DNA from: Niastella populi
GTDB lineage: Bacteria; Bacteroidota; Bacteroidia; Chitinophagales; Chitinophagaceae
Length of the DNA: 64,000 nucleotides
Assembly (NCBI RefSeq): GCF_002078015.1
Contig: NZ_LWBP01000024.1
Location: 59,056-123,055 of the forward strand
Direction: 5' to 3'
Both the position numbers and the translations under genes were made by a program. Position 1 is the first letter of the stretch. The number at the start of each line of letters is the position of its first letter. The notes beneath the pieces are model-generated. The model was not told the DNA's origin. It was given only the letters and a program-made list of their open reading frames with translations, and did no database searches. Shown here piece by piece: positions 18,481 to 29,261 of this stretch.

Positions 18481-21400
18481 ATGGAAGAGACTATCATTTC
18501 TTCAGGGCGCCCTTTTCCCTCATTGCGCCAGGTATTTGTTTTCATTATTCTATTTACCGCTTCTTTTCAGGCATTGCCTGTAATGGCGCAAACCAAAACC
18601 GTAGAGGGAACGGTTAAGGATGCCAATGGCATTGGGTTGAATGGTATCACCATCAGCATCAAAGGTGGTACTGGCGGCACTTCTACCAATGCCGACGGTA
18701 AATTTAAAATTATGGTGCCCGGTCCAAACGCCGTGCTGGTATTTTCTTCGGTTGGGTTTACGACCAAGGAAGTGCCGGTAGGCGCCCAAACAGAAATGAG
18801 TGTTGTATTGTCGACCGGCAACAGTGCGCTGGATGAAGTAGTGGTGGTGGGTTACGGTACCCAGCGCAAAAAAGATGTTACCGGCGCTATTTCGTCTATC
18901 TCGGCCAAACAAATTGAAGAGCGCCAGGCGATAGATGTACTGGATGCCATGCAGGGCCAGGCGCCGGGTTTGCAAATTGCCCAGGAATCGGGCCGGCCCG
19001 GAGCCGGTAACTCGGTGCGCATCCGCGGCATCGGAACATTACAGGGCGGCGCAGATCCGTTGTACATAGTAGATGGCGCTCAGGGCGTAAATATCGATGG
19101 TATCAACCCCAACGATATTGAAAGCATTGAAATATTGAAAGATGCCGCCTCGGCTGCCATTTATGGTTCCCGCTCGGCCAACGGGGTGGTGATCATTACC
19201 ACCAAAAAAGGGAAAGAAGGAAAACCAACGCTCGATGTGCGGTACCTCACCAGCTTAAGCCAGCTCTCGCATAAAATACCACAGGCCAATGCCGCCGAAC
19301 GCCGTTTGCTCGAGCGTAAGCGCAGTGGCGGGGGTAATTTGAATACCGACTCGTTGAACCCTTCGTTCAATGCCGACAACGATTACCAGGATATGCTTAC
19401 CCGCACGGCCAACCGCCAGCAGGTGGATGTAAGTTTAGGCGGCGCTTCCCGTAATTTGAATTATTACGGAAGCCTGGGTTACCTCAGCGATGAAGGTATC
19501 ATCATCAACAGCTGGGCAAAGATCATGCGCGGCCGGTTCAATATCGATTATAAAGCAACAGAAAAGCTAACCTACGGTAACCGTATCCAGTTTTCGTATC
19601 AAACCGAAAACCGTATCCATGAAGGGAATACCCTGAACCAGGCAATACAGCGTCCGCCAAACTTCCGCGTGTACTTTCCCGATGGAACCCTTGCCGGAGT
19701 GATCGGCGGCCGCAGGAACCCGGTAGCCGAAGCACTGTTGCGAAAAAATGAATACCAGATCCTCGATGGAAATTTCTATAATTATATAAGCTACCAGTTT
19801 TTACCCGAATTGAAATTAACGGTAGATGCGAATGTAAAAGCCCGGTATACGCATCATCTTGAATTTTCGCCCAGGCTCCTGAGCAGCAGCAACGACAATG
19901 ATGGCAGCGATGAACAGGACTGGAATACCTACTGGATGACGCAGGCTTATTTAAACTACAATAAAACGCTGGGCGGCAGCCATTCATTAACCGGTGTTAT
20001 AGGTGTAAGCGCCGATCGTAATTTCAACCGCGGGTCGGAAATTTCGGGAACGAATTTCGTTACGGAAGAGGTTACTACACTCAATTCACCGCAGGTATAC
20101 AATATACCCAATACCAGGGAAGAAAGATATACTTCTGTTTCGGCCTTCGGCCGCCTCGGCTATAGCTTCAAAGGAAAATATCTCTTCAACAGTAACTTCA
20201 GGGCAGATGCTTCATCGAAGTTCGGGAAACAGAACCGCTGGGGTTACTTCCCATCCGCATCGGTAGGCTGGCGCTTCAGTGAAGAACCATTTATGCAATG
20301 GGCTTATAAGTACCTCGATGAAGGTAAGATCCGTGCAAGCTATGGCGTAACGGGTAATGACAGAATTGGCGAGTATGATGCGGTAAGAACTTATACTTTC
20401 GGCAGTAACTGGTACAATGGTATTTCAGGTGTGGCACCTTCCGCTACCTTCGGCAATCCGGCGTTAAGCTGGGAAGAAACAAAGCAAACCAATATCGGTA
20501 TCGATCTGTCGTTCTTCCGAGGCCGCCTTACCTTCACTGCCGATTATTATAATAAGATCACCGATAAACTGCTGTACCAGGCGCCATTGCCTTATGAAAC
20601 CGGTTTTGATGAAGTGAATGTGAATATCGGTTCCATTCAAAACAAAGGCCTGGAGTTTGTGATCAATGGCTACCCGGTAAAAAATAAAGATTTCTCATGG
20701 AACGTCATTTATAACATGTCGTTCAATAACGCTACTATTAAAAGCCTGTATGGCGGCACACCCATCGTTTCTACCAACTGGATCACCGAAGAAGGACAGC
20801 GTTTAGGCAATTTCTATGGCTGGAAGGCGCTCGGCGTTTACCAGTACGATGAATCGAATGCCTATAACGACAACTGGGAACAGCTTACGCCGGTGTTCAC
20901 TGGCGGGGTTTTCAATGGCTATACGCTCGATGGAAAAGCTTACAACGGCCCGGTAAACAGGTTGAGAACCCAGGGAAATATTTTAAAGGGCGGCGATATG
21001 ATATGGGAGAATACCGTTAAAGACAGTGTGATCGATGACGCCGACCGTATTCCATTGGGTAATGCACAGCCCAAATGGATCGCAGGCCTCGCCAACCAGT
21101 TCTCTTATAAGAACTTCAGCCTTTCATTCAATATCTATGTAAGCTGGGGCGGGTTGTTGTACGACCGCGGCCGCCAGCAATTGACCAATAACCTGATCTC
21201 GAACGTAACACCTGACCCTGAATATATCCGTGAAGCATGGGCGCAGCCCGGTGATGTTACCAGATGGCCGGTGCCAAGGAACAACGGTATGGGCAATGCC
21301 AGGGAATTAAGCAGCATTTATCTCGAAGATGCTTCCTTCATCAGGTTACGCAACGTGCGGTTGACCTACAGCCTGGCAAAGAACATTACTTCAAAATTGA

Positions 21401-21570
21401 AAATGAAAGGCGCTACCGTGTATGTGTATGGCAACAATTTGCTTACCTGGACCAATTACTTCTGGTACGATCCGGAGATCTCTTTCAACAATGCATTGCA
21501 AATGGGGCAGGACAATGGCCGTTATCCCCGGAAAAGAGAATTTGGCGCCGGTGTTAATCTGAACTTTTAA
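18481..21570 (+). CDS. SusC/RagA TonB-dependent transporter without STN domain
   Basis: A 1029-residue outer-membrane importer. A signal segment (VFVFIILFTASFQALPVMA) is followed by a carboxypeptidase-D-like domain (about residues 40-110, VEGTVKDANGIGLNGITI), a TonB-box region (LDEVVVVGYGTQRKKDVTGA), the plug (GINPNDIESIEILKDAASAA, SRSANGVVIITTKKG) and a 22-strand-type barrel ending GAGVNLNF. No STN domain precedes the beta-sandwich, so unlike the other two SusC proteins here it should not signal to an anti-sigma factor. It is paired with the SusD 12 bases downstream and heads the larger PUL. Confidence 0.95.
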   Translation: MEETIISSGRPFPSLRQVFVFIILFTASFQALPVMAQTKTVEGTVKDANGIGLNGITISIKGGTGGTSTNADGKFKIMVPGPNAVLVFSSVGFTTKEVPVGAQTEMSVVLSTGNSALDEVVVVGYGTQRKKDVTGAISSISAKQIEERQAIDVLDAMQGQAPGLQIAQESGRPGAGNSVRIRGIGTLQGGADPLYIVDGAQGVNIDGINPNDIESIEILKDAASAAIYGSRSANGVVIITTKKGKEGKPTLDVRYLTSLSQLSHKIPQANAAERRLLERKRSGGGNLNTDSLNPSFNADNDYQDMLTRTANRQQVDVSLGGASRNLNYYGSLGYLSDEGIIINSWAKIMRGRFNIDYKATEKLTYGNRIQFSYQTENRIHEGNTLNQAIQRPPNFRVYFPDGTLAGVIGGRRNPVAEALLRKNEYQILDGNFYNYISYQFLPELKLTVDANVKARYTHHLEFSPRLLSSSNDNDGSDEQDWNTYWMTQAYLNYNKTLGGSHSLTGVIGVSADRNFNRGSEISGTNFVTEEVTTLNSPQVYNIPNTREERYTSVSAFGRLGYSFKGKYLFNSNFRADASSKFGKQNRWGYFPSASVGWRFSEEPFMQWAYKYLDEGKIRASYGVTGNDRIGEYDAVRTYTFGSNWYNGISGVAPSATFGNPALSWEETKQTNIGIDLSFFRGRLTFTADYYNKITDKLLYQAPLPYETGFDEVNVNIGSIQNKGLEFVINGYPVKNKDFSWNVIYNMSFNNATIKSLYGGTPIVSTNWITEEGQRLGNFYGWKALGVYQYDESNAYNDNWEQLTPVFTGGVFNGYTLDGKAYNGPVNRLRTQGNILKGGDMIWENTVKDSVIDDADRIPLGNAQPKWIAGLANQFSYKNFSLSFNIYVSWGGLLYDRGRQQLTNNLISNVTPDPEYIREAWAQPGDVTRWPVPRNNGMGNARELSSIYLEDASFIRLRNVRLTYSLAKNITSKLKMKGATVYVYGNNLLTWTNYFWYDPEISFNNALQMGQDNGRYPRKREFGAGVNLNF

Positions 21571-21582
21571 AACGTATAAGCA

Positions 21583-23046
21583 ATGAAAAAACTAATTAAT
21601 TATATCTTGGTCCTGGCACTGTTTATAAATGCAGGATGTAAAAAATTTTTGAACCAGGAGCCTATTTCGGATCTCGGGCCGGAAAGTTTCTGGAAATCGG
21701 CCGACGATGTGAAAACAGGTGTGGCGGCCATCTATGACGGGATTCAAAAAACGCTCAATGGCAATTATACCGATTGGGGCGATGCCCGCTCGGATAACTT
21801 TACGTATGGCGGTACCGGTGAGAACCAGATCAACATTACCCTCAATGGATTGAATTCGCTGACCGGGGCGGCTAACTGGAACAACCTGTACTATACCATT
21901 GGCCGCGCCAACCTGGCCATTAAGAATATCCCCGATATTCCTTTAACAATGACCTTTACCCAGTTGGTACGCAACAATTACCTGGCGCAGGCTTACGGCA
22001 TCAGGGCGTATATGTATTTTTATGCTATCAGGTTATGGGGCGGGGTGCCCGTTCGGCTTGAACCGTATGAAGATCTGAATGAAGATCCGCTTGCGCCCCG
22101 AACAGCGCCCGATGAGGTGTTGAACAATGTAATCATTCCCGATCTCACAAAAGCCTGGAGCCTGGTAAATAAAGCGAATACGAATGTTTGGGAAATGAAT
22201 GCCGGCGCTATCCTTGCCCTGCTCACTGATGTGTATATGTGGAAAAACGACTATGCAAAAGCGCTGGAAGCCTCCCAGAATCTCATCAACCTTTCCTACA
22301 AATACGACGTTTCAGCCAACAATTTTAGCGACTTCAAAAAAATATTCCTCGATCCGGCCAATACTAAGGAAGCCATCTTTAGCCTTCACTGGGATTATAC
22401 CCGCGATGGCGGTAATGGGATCTCCAAAATAGGATCGGGCGGCAACACCTCGCAATATTATATCGACAGCGCGGTATTCCTGCGTTTCGAAAGCAATAAG
22501 GACGATATCCGCCGTTGGGCAACTTACGACACAACGTTGGTAAACGCTGCCACTCCTTCGAGAATTATACAGATCGGCAAATTTTACCCGGTGAATAGTT
22601 CAGGTAAACCGGTGCCTCCGGCCAATGCCCAGAATGACGCGAAGCTAACCTTATACCGCATGGCCGATGTATTGTTATTACGTGCCGAAGCACTTAATAA
22701 AACCAGTGCAAATAAAACGCCGGTGTTTGCCATTGTAAACCGTATCCGTACGCTCAGGGGCGCAGCGCCGCTGGTTGATACCGATTATCCCACCGACCGC
22801 GACGTGGAAACTGCGATTCTCGATGAGCGCCAGCTGGAACTGTTTGGCGAAGGCAAACGCTGGTTCGACCTGGTGAGAACGGGCCGCGTGATAGAAGTAA
22901 TGGACCCGAAAGTGCGTTACCGCCAGCAGTTACTCAACATCAGCCAGACCGGGTTCGATGATCCGCGCAAAATACTGTGGCCAATTTCACGCCAGGCCCT
23001 CACACGGAATACATTGATTCAACAGAACCTGCCTTATTCAGAGTAA
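21583..23046 (+). CDS. SusD/RagB-family surface glycan-binding lipoprotein
   Basis: A 487-residue lipoprotein (MKKLINYILVLALFINAGC, then KKFLNQEP). SusD hallmarks: ESFWKSADDVKTGVAAIYDG, the helix AQAYGIRAYMYFYAIRLWGG, LYRMADVLLLRAEALNK, and the C-terminal ERQLELFGEGKRWFDLVRTG. It forms the surface lid of the upstream SusC and captures the PUL substrate. It starts 12 bases after the SusC stop, so the two are surely co-transcribed. Confidence 0.95.
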   Translation: MKKLINYILVLALFINAGCKKFLNQEPISDLGPESFWKSADDVKTGVAAIYDGIQKTLNGNYTDWGDARSDNFTYGGTGENQINITLNGLNSLTGAANWNNLYYTIGRANLAIKNIPDIPLTMTFTQLVRNNYLAQAYGIRAYMYFYAIRLWGGVPVRLEPYEDLNEDPLAPRTAPDEVLNNVIIPDLTKAWSLVNKANTNVWEMNAGAILALLTDVYMWKNDYAKALEASQNLINLSYKYDVSANNFSDFKKIFLDPANTKEAIFSLHWDYTRDGGNGISKIGSGGNTSQYYIDSAVFLRFESNKDDIRRWATYDTTLVNAATPSRIIQIGKFYPVNSSGKPVPPANAQNDAKLTLYRMADVLLLRAEALNKTSANKTPVFAIVNRIRTLRGAAPLVDTDYPTDRDVETAILDERQLELFGEGKRWFDLVRTGRVIEVMDPKVRYRQQLLNISQTGFDDPRKILWPISRQALTRNTLIQQNLPYSE

Positions 23047-23059
23047 ACCTATATATAAC

Positions 23060-23752
23060 ATGAAAGCGACAAAAATGAAACAACAATTAATATATAGTGC
23101 CATTTTCATTGGTTTACTGGCAGTGGGTAGCACCGGTTGTAAAAAGATCGCCGGTCTTGAACTGCAGAAGAATACAGATCATGAGATCAGTACGCTCGAT
23201 CCGCATATCAATAAAACCGCATGGCAGTATTTAAAAGAGCGAAGTGTATCAAGCGCTACCGATACCATTTTTAAACGCATGTACGAAGCCATCGTTTATT
23301 CGGGTATCGACAGCGGCCTGTACCAGCAGCCGGGCCACACCTTTATTTTCCTGCATAACGATGCGGTTTTCAGAACCGCCGCGCCAACCGCCAGCGATTG
23401 TTACTGGGGCCGTTATAAAGTGAACAATGCCGTAGCTAAAAGCTGGACGCAGTATACCCCGCAACAGGTAAAGAACTGGTTGTTGTATTTAATAGTGAAG
23501 GGCGAGTATAGCTATGATAACATAAGTTCGGAACTGGTAGAAACAAAGACCCTGTTGCCTGAAGGAGCAGATGCTGCCAATCCCGGAAGCCTGATGTATT
23601 TCGTACTGTCGAACGACCGCGACTCAAAGGTGCGGATAAACGATTTCATAAATAGTGTTCGCGTTACTGTTGGCCGTACATCGGGCATCTTAAGCGATAA
23701 CGGACCAATACATGTGGTTGACAGGGTAGTGGAGTATGGCGTGAAACCATAA
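23060..23752 (+). CDS. Fasciclin (FAS1)-domain lipoprotein
   Basis: A 230-residue lipoprotein (lipobox STGC). After the signal come FAS1-type elements: TAWQYLKERSV, FKRMYEAIVYSGID, HTFIFLHNDAVFR, YTPQQVKNWLLYLIVKGEY and the closing GPIHVVDRVVEYG. FAS1 domains mediate adhesion or ligand binding, and lipoproteins of this type sit beside SusD in some PULs, where they probably assist glycan capture. It starts 13 bases after SusD in the same operon. A second ATG at residue 6 is equally possible as the start. No enzymatic residues are apparent. Confidence 0.7.
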   Translation: MKATKMKQQLIYSAIFIGLLAVGSTGCKKIAGLELQKNTDHEISTLDPHINKTAWQYLKERSVSSATDTIFKRMYEAIVYSGIDSGLYQQPGHTFIFLHNDAVFRTAAPTASDCYWGRYKVNNAVAKSWTQYTPQQVKNWLLYLIVKGEYSYDNISSELVETKTLLPEGADAANPGSLMYFVLSNDRDSKVRINDFINSVRVTVGRTSGILSDNGPIHVVDRVVEYGVKP

Positions 23753-23821
23753 TTGATTAAATCGTGGTGCCGGCCTGTAAGTGCGCCATCGAAAATTGAA
23801 CCTGCTGAAAGGGCATGTGCA

Positions 23822-23907
23822 CCCCGAAGTATCGGGGCAAACTCTGACAGGTCAGTTTTAATAAATTCTGGCCCGGAACAGCCCAGGTTCCCGGGCCGGA
23901 ATTTTAA
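23822..23907 (+). terminator. Three successive hairpins ending the SusCD-FAS1 operon
   Basis: CCCCGA/TCGGGG (23822-23837), CTGAC/GTCAG followed by TTTT (23844-23859), and AATTCTGGCCCGG (23864-23876) pairing with CCGGGCCGGAATT (23891-23903) followed by TTAAGTTTT. The last is a strong rho-independent terminator. The rest of the 23753-24064 gap holds only the GC-rich repeat at 24002. Confidence 0.7.
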
Positions 23908-24001
23908 GTTTTAACGAAAATGAATGCAACCCGGAAACGTTTGCGTACAATCTCGAAACAGCAGTGATGTTCTTACTTATCTTTCGCTGTAATCGAATGT
24001 T

Positions 24002-24031
24002 CTCCCACCTGGAAGGGTTAGGGGTGGGGCC
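24002..24031. repeat. GC-rich palindromic element, intergenic copy 1
   Basis: CTCCCACCTGGAAGGG followed by TTAGGGGTGGGGCC resembles a short C-run/G-run palindrome. Related sequences occur at 24731-24846, 27281-27351 and 31661-31689. It lies 34 bases upstream of the GH2 start. Confidence 0.5.
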
Positions 24032-24064
24032 AGGATCAATTGTACCTTAAACAGAAATAGAATT

Positions 24065-26536
24065 ATGCAAATGGTAAGATGGTTTTTCATATTGCTGCTC
24101 ATCGGCGAAGTGGCGCAGGCACAGCAAACGACACGCTTAACAGGTAACTGGGAATTTATAAAACAGGATGCAGGCGGTATTTGGGAACTGGTGCGGCCCG
24201 TTGGAAAAGGAAATCCCGAAAGCGTGTCATTATGGCAAACCGTACAGTTGCCGCATTGTGTAAATGCCGATGATGCCGTTGACCCCGATGTAAATTATTA
24301 CCAGGGACCGGCCTGGTACCGTACCCAACTTGATATTGAGAATCCATATAGCAATGGCCGTACCCTGCTTTTTTTTGAAGGCGCCGGGCAAAAGACCGAT
24401 GTGTATGTATATATGACAAAAGTGGGATCGCATACAGGCGGTTACGATGAGTTTGTGGTTGATATTACAGATGCGGTGGAAGCCTTTCGCAAATTACCCG
24501 TGGCGCAAAGCCGGTTCAAAGGAAAAATTCCCATTGCCGTACGAACCGATAATTCGAGGGACCTTGAAATGATCCCGTCTGATCTGTCGGATTTTAATTT
24601 GTATGGCGGCATTTACCGCTATTTGAATTTAGTGTATCAGCCACCGGTAGCCATCGATAAATTGTTTGCAAAAGCGGAGGTTGATAAAACCGGTAAGATA
24701 GGAACCGTACAGGTGTCAGCCCGGTTCTTTTCTCCCCCTCCACCGGAAGGGGCAGGTATCACTATAAAACTCTTTGATCCTACTGGCAAGGTGGTTCATC
24801 AAAAAGATCTCCCTCCCCCTTCCGGAGGAGGGCCGGGGAGGGGGCCGGGCGATGTAAAGCTGACCGGCTTTACGCTCAAAACGCCGCAGTTATGGTCGCC
24901 CCAAACGCCCGCGTTGTACACCGTAGAGGCAACTGTTACCACTGCTGAAGGCAAATACGTTCAAACAGAAAAGATCGGTTTCCGTCATTTTGAATTTGTT
25001 GACCACGGTCCGTTCCTGTTGAACGGCCGGCGATTGTTGTTACGCGGTACGCACCGGCATGAAGACCATGCAGGCGTGGCGGCTGCCATGACCGAAGACC
25101 TGATGCGCCGCGAAATGATCATGATGAAAGAGATGGGCGTTAATTTCATCAGGCTGGGACATTACCAGCAGTCGCGCATTATCCTTAACCTTTGCGATAG
25201 TTTAGGCATTCTCGTATGGGAGGAAATTCCCTGGTGCCGCGGCGGCCTGGGCGGCCCGGTTTACCAGGCAATGGCAAAACGGATGCTCACCAATATGATA
25301 GAACAACATTACAACCATCCCTCGGTGATCATTTGGGGAATGGGTAATGAGAACGACTGGCCCGGTGATTTTCCTGAGTTCGATAAAGAAAAGATCCGCA
25401 GTTTTATGAAAGAACTGCATGATCTCTCGCACCGTTTGGATAACACGCGCAAAACGGCTATCCGTCGGTGTGATTTCTGTAAAGACATTGTAGATGTATA
25501 TTCTCCATCCATCTGGGCCGGCTGGTACCGCGGCGTTTATACCGAATACAAAAAGGTATCGGAAGAAGAGTTCAAAAAAGTAGATCATTTCCTGCATGTT
25601 GAATGGGGTGGCGATAGCCACGCCCGTCGCCATGCCGAGAACCCCGATAAAGCATTACAGGTAGTAAAAACAGGCAATGGCGCCGATGAGCGGGCCGGCG
25701 ATGCCAGTTTATATGGCGGCGCGGCACGTGTTTCAAAAGATGGCGACTGGAGCGAATCATACCTCTGTAACCTGGTCGACTGGCATTTGAAAGAACAGGA
25801 AACCATGCCCTGGTTAACAGGCACTGCCCAATGGCCATTCAAGGATTTTTCAACACCGGTGCGGCCCGATAATCCTGTACCTTATATGAACCAGAAAGGT
25901 GTGGTGGAAAGGGACCTTACCAAAAAGGAAGCATATTATGTGTTTCAATCTTACTGGACCACACAGCCCATGGCGCATATTTACGGCCATACCTGGCCGG
26001 TACGCTGGGGCGCCGAAGGCGAAGAGAAAATGATAAAAGTATATTCCAATTGCGCCGAAGCCGAGCTGTTTGTAAATGGAAAAAGTTATGGCGTAAAAAA
26101 ACGCAACAGCCAGGATTTTCCGGCGGCGGGTTTACGCTGGAATGTTCCATTGAATAATGGAATGCAACAGGTGAAAGTGATTGCGCGCACCGGAAAAACA
26201 GTGATAACCGATTCTATACAATTCCAATATCAAACCGAAAAGTGGAGCCAACCCGCCAAAATAGTATTGGAGAAAACCGGTGAACAGAATGGCATTGCCA
26301 CGCTGCAGGTAACCCTGCTCGATGAAAAAGGAGTGCCCTGCCCGGATGCCGCCAGCTGGATCAGGTTTGGGTTGGCAGGCGATGGCAAACTGATCGATAA
26401 CCAGGGCACTTCAACAGGATCGCGATTGGTACAGGCATATAATGGCCGCGCCATCATCAGAGTTCAAACCAATAAAGGCCGGTCGGTTATCAGTGCAAAG
26501 AGCGAAGGAATGAAAACGGTATTTAAAGAACTATAA
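24065..26536 (+). CDS. GH2 glycosidase (beta-galactosidase-like), secreted
   Basis: An 823-residue secreted enzyme (signal [15 protein letters not shown]). The sugar-binding jelly roll ([26 protein letters not shown]) and Ig-like domain are followed by a TIM barrel from about residue 310 ([19 protein letters not shown]). The acid/base lies in [12 protein letters not shown] (Glu429) and the likely nucleophile in VEWGGDSH (Glu513). A C-terminal beta-sandwich ([19 protein letters not shown]) closes the protein. Family 2 includes beta-galactosidases, beta-glucuronidases and beta-mannosidases, and specificity cannot be fixed from motifs. Two Pro/Gly-rich inserts in the Ig-like domain are encoded by a GC-rich repeat listed separately. 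It is first in a run of co-oriented enzyme genes. Confidence 0.9.
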   Translation: MQMVRWFFILLLIGEVAQAQQTTRLTGNWEFIKQDAGGIWELVRPVGKGNPESVSLWQTVQLPHCVNADDAVDPDVNYYQGPAWYRTQLDIENPYSNGRTLLFFEGAGQKTDVYVYMTKVGSHTGGYDEFVVDITDAVEAFRKLPVAQSRFKGKIPIAVRTDNSRDLEMIPSDLSDFNLYGGIYRYLNLVYQPPVAIDKLFAKAEVDKTGKIGTVQVSARFFSPPPPEGAGITIKLFDPTGKVVHQKDLPPPSGGGPGRGPGDVKLTGFTLKTPQLWSPQTPALYTVEATVTTAEGKYVQTEKIGFRHFEFVDHGPFLLNGRRLLLRGTHRHEDHAGVAAAMTEDLMRREMIMMKEMGVNFIRLGHYQQSRIILNLCDSLGILVWEEIPWCRGGLGGPVYQAMAKRMLTNMIEQHYNHPSVIIWGMGNENDWPGDFPEFDKEKIRSFMKELHDLSHRLDNTRKTAIRRCDFCKDIVDVYSPSIWAGWYRGVYTEYKKVSEEEFKKVDHFLHVEWGGDSHARRHAENPDKALQVVKTGNGADERAGDASLYGGAARVSKDGDWSESYLCNLVDWHLKEQETMPWLTGTAQWPFKDFSTPVRPDNPVPYMNQKGVVERDLTKKEAYYVFQSYWTTQPMAHIYGHTWPVRWGAEGEEKMIKVYSNCAEAELFVNGKSYGVKKRNSQDFPAAGLRWNVPLNNGMQQVKVIARTGKTVITDSIQFQYQTEKWSQPAKIVLEKTGEQNGIATLQVTLLDEKGVPCPDAASWIRFGLAGDGKLIDNQGTSTGSRLVQAYNGRAIIRVQTNKGRSVISAKSEGMKTVFKEL
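24731..24846. repeat. GC-rich palindromic element inside the GH2 gene
   Basis: Two blocks lie in frame within GH2: TCTCCCCCTCCACCGG (24731 on) and, at 24809-24846, a C-run then G-run block containing TTCCGGAGGAGG and GAGGGCCGGGGAGGGG. The second core is identical over 16 bases to the intergenic copy at 31661. They encode SPPPPEGAG and [13 protein letters not shown]. Confidence 0.65.
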
Positions 26537-26546
26537 ACAAGTTAAA

Positions 26547-26579
26547 AGGTGTGCCACACTTTCAAGGTATGGCACACCT
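26547..26579. repeat. Dispersed palindrome, copy C (GTGTGCCACAC family)
   Basis: AGGTGTGCCACACTT (26547-26561) pairs with a near-perfect partner ending GGCACACCT at 26579. The left arm is identical to that of copy A. It fills the 55-base gap between GH2 and GH95. Confidence 0.75.
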
Positions 26580-26591
26580 GCAGGCAACCAT

Positions 26592-29198
26592 ATGAAACTA
26601 CGAATAACGATATGCTGCATTCAACTGGTATGCGCCGCAGCGCATGCGCAACAGGGGAATGATCTGAAACTCTGGTACAACAAACCCGCCGTTGCCTGGG
26701 AGGAAGCGTTGCCATTGGGCAATGGTAAAACCGGCGCCATGGTTTTTGGCGGATTGGTTACCGAACGGTTGCAGTTAAACGATAATACCTTGTGGTCGGG
26801 TTATCCCGAAGCGGGAAACAATCCCAATGGGCCAACGGTATTGCCCCGGGTGCGGCAGGCGGTATTTGATGGCGAATATGAAAAAGCAGCGGCGTTGTGG
26901 AAGAAAATGCAGGGCCCTTATTCAGCGCGTTATTTGCCAATGGCCGATCTGTGGTGGCGATTGAACGTGAAGGATTCAGTTCCGGCAATGTATTATCGCG
27001 ATCTTGACCTGAACAATGCAGTAGCAACGGTGCGGTATAAGATCGGGGAGGTAACGTATCAGCGCGAAACCTTTATCAGTTACCCGGCCAAAGTATTGGT
27101 AATGCGGATCACCGCCGATAAAAAAGGGGCCATAGACGGAACACTTGGTTTAACGAGTAAGTTGAAATATAAAGTAACACCTGCAGCTTCCGGTCAGCTC
27201 GTGCTGCAGGGCAAAGCGCCCAAATTTGTTGCGAACAGGGAAATTGAACCGCAGCAGGTGGTATATGATACTGTTGATAAGGTGGGGGTGGGTCACCCTT
27301 CAAGAGGTGGCTCACCCTTGCCTTCACCTTTTGCCGGCGAAGGCCTGAACTTCGAAGTACATGTAAGAATAAGAGCGGAAGGCGGCCGCGTGCAGCATAA
27401 CGGTAATGAGCTGCAGGTAACAGGCGCCGGTTCGGTAACTATTTATCTTTCCGGAGCAACCAGTTTTAATGGTTTTAACAGATCGCCCGGGTTTGAAGGA
27501 AAAGACCCTGCCATAGAGGCGAAAGCCAACCTCCAAAAGGCATTGGCGCTTACATACGAACAACTAAAGCAGGGGCATATCCGCGATTACCGGTCATTGT
27601 TCAAACGCGTTGCATTCAAATTGGGAGATGATGATAATAATTCAAAATTGCCTACCGATGAGCGATTGAAGAAGTATGCTTCGGCGCAAACAGATCAACA
27701 ACTGCAGGCTTTATATTACCAGTTTGGAAGGTACCTGCTCATCGCCAGTTCACGCCCCGGCTCCCGCCCGGCCAATTTACAAGGCATCTGGAACGATCAT
27801 GTACAACCGCCATGGGGCAGTAACTATACCACCAATATCAATACCGAAATGAATTACTGGCTGGCGGAGAATACCAATTTGTCTGAATGCCATGAGCCAT
27901 TGTTCAGTTTTATGAAAGAGCTGGCTGTCAACGGGGCGCAAACGGCAAAGGTAAATTACAATATTTCCGAAGGCTGGGTGGTGCATCATAATTCCGACCT
28001 GTGGGCGAAAACCTCACCGCCCGGCGGGTATGAATGGGACCCGCGCGGAATGCCGCGCTGGAGCTGCTGGCCAATGGCGGGCGCCTGGTTATGTACGCAT
28101 TTGTGGGAACATTATTTATTTACAGGTGATGAAAAGTTCTTAAAGAAAAACTGGCCTTTGATGAAAGGTGCTGCGCAGTTTATGCTGCACTGGCTGATGG
28201 TTGATCCGTTCAACGGATACCTGATCACCAATCCTTCCACTTCGCCTGAGAATACCATGAAGATAAACGGTAAAGAATACCAGGTGGGCATGGCCTCTAC
28301 GATGGACATGAGCATTATTCGGGAATTGTTTACGGCGGCCATTAAAACAAGCAGCCTGCTCAAAACCGATGAAGCGTTTCGCAACCGGTTGATAAAAGCA
28401 AAAGCGCAATTATATCCTTATCATATTGGAAAGTACGGACAGTTACAGGAATGGAATAAAGACTGGGACGATCCCAATGATAAACACCGGCACCTGTCGC
28501 ATTTGTTTGGGTTGTACCCGGGTAGCCAGATCGACCCTGCTACAACCCCCGAACTGGCGGCGGCGGCAAAACAATCGCTCATCTTCAGGGGCGATGTAAG
28601 TACGGGCTGGTCGATGGCATGGAAAATAAACTGGTGGGCGCGATTACAGGATGGGAACCATGCCTATAAGATTTTAAGCGATGCATTCACGTATATCGAT
28701 CCCACGGTAACAAGAGATGCCATGAGTGGCGGCGGCACATATGGTAATTTGTTCGACGCGCATCCACCCTTTCAGATAGATGGCAATTTTGGCGCTACCG
28801 CGGGTATAACGGAAATGTTGTTGCAAAGTCACAATGGAGCGCTGGCATTATTACCGGCATTGCCCGGTGCGTGGACGAACGGCAGCATCAGCGGCATAAA
28901 AGCCCGCGGCAATTTTACAGTGGCTATTGACTGGAAAGATGGAAAATTGTCAAAGGCCACGATCACATCCGTACTGGGCGGCCCCTGCCGGGTCAGCGCA
29001 CCGCAGCCAATAAAAGTAGTGGAAGTGGCTGCCAAAAAAGCGAATGGTGCAAATACAAACAAGTTGAATACTACCTATGGCCTGCCGCCCTACAAAAAGA
29101 ATATACAGGCGAAACTGACGGAGTTGAATGTGGGCGAGCGGTATAGTGTGGAGTTTGTGACGGAGAAGGGGAAGGTGTATACGGTTGTGCCGTTGTAA
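26592..29198 (+). CDS. GH95 alpha-L-fucosidase-type glycosidase, secreted
   Basis: An 868-residue secreted protein (signal [20 protein letters not shown]). Family 95 features: [20 protein letters not shown] and [12 protein letters not shown] in the N-terminal beta-sandwich, [16 protein letters not shown] with the catalytic-base asparagines, NPSTSPEN with the general acid (Glu553), and [15 protein letters not shown] (Asp730). GH95 enzymes invert alpha-1,2-fucosyl or alpha-L-galactosyl linkages. An in-frame stretch near residues 230-252 ([20 protein letters not shown]) comes from a GC-rich repeat and is probably a surface loop. It belongs with the GH29 fucosidases of this PUL. Confidence 0.94.
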   Translation: MKLRITICCIQLVCAAAHAQQGNDLKLWYNKPAVAWEEALPLGNGKTGAMVFGGLVTERLQLNDNTLWSGYPEAGNNPNGPTVLPRVRQAVFDGEYEKAAALWKKMQGPYSARYLPMADLWWRLNVKDSVPAMYYRDLDLNNAVATVRYKIGEVTYQRETFISYPAKVLVMRITADKKGAIDGTLGLTSKLKYKVTPAASGQLVLQGKAPKFVANREIEPQQVVYDTVDKVGVGHPSRGGSPLPSPFAGEGLNFEVHVRIRAEGGRVQHNGNELQVTGAGSVTIYLSGATSFNGFNRSPGFEGKDPAIEAKANLQKALALTYEQLKQGHIRDYRSLFKRVAFKLGDDDNNSKLPTDERLKKYASAQTDQQLQALYYQFGRYLLIASSRPGSRPANLQGIWNDHVQPPWGSNYTTNINTEMNYWLAENTNLSECHEPLFSFMKELAVNGAQTAKVNYNISEGWVVHHNSDLWAKTSPPGGYEWDPRGMPRWSCWPMAGAWLCTHLWEHYLFTGDEKFLKKNWPLMKGAAQFMLHWLMVDPFNGYLITNPSTSPENTMKINGKEYQVGMASTMDMSIIRELFTAAIKTSSLLKTDEAFRNRLIKAKAQLYPYHIGKYGQLQEWNKDWDDPNDKHRHLSHLFGLYPGSQIDPATTPELAAAAKQSLIFRGDVSTGWSMAWKINWWARLQDGNHAYKILSDAFTYIDPTVTRDAMSGGGTYGNLFDAHPPFQIDGNFGATAGITEMLLQSHNGALALLPALPGAWTNGSISGIKARGNFTVAIDWKDGKLSKATITSVLGGPCRVSAPQPIKVVEVAAKKANGANTNKLNTTYGLPPYKKNIQAKLTELNVGERYSVEFVTEKGKVYTVVPL
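27281..27351. repeat. GC-rich palindromic element inside the GH95 gene
   Basis: A G-run block (GGTGGGGGTGGGTCACCC), GGTGGCTCACCC and CCTTCACCTTTTGCCGGCG run together in frame with GH95 and encode the residues around [11 protein letters not shown]. The composition and layout resemble the GH2 insert and differ from flanking codons. Confidence 0.5.
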
Positions 29199-29261
29199 GT
29201 TGACAAGTTGATAGAGGTGATAAAGGAAAAGCAGGGAAATTAGAAATGAAAAAGTAAATAC

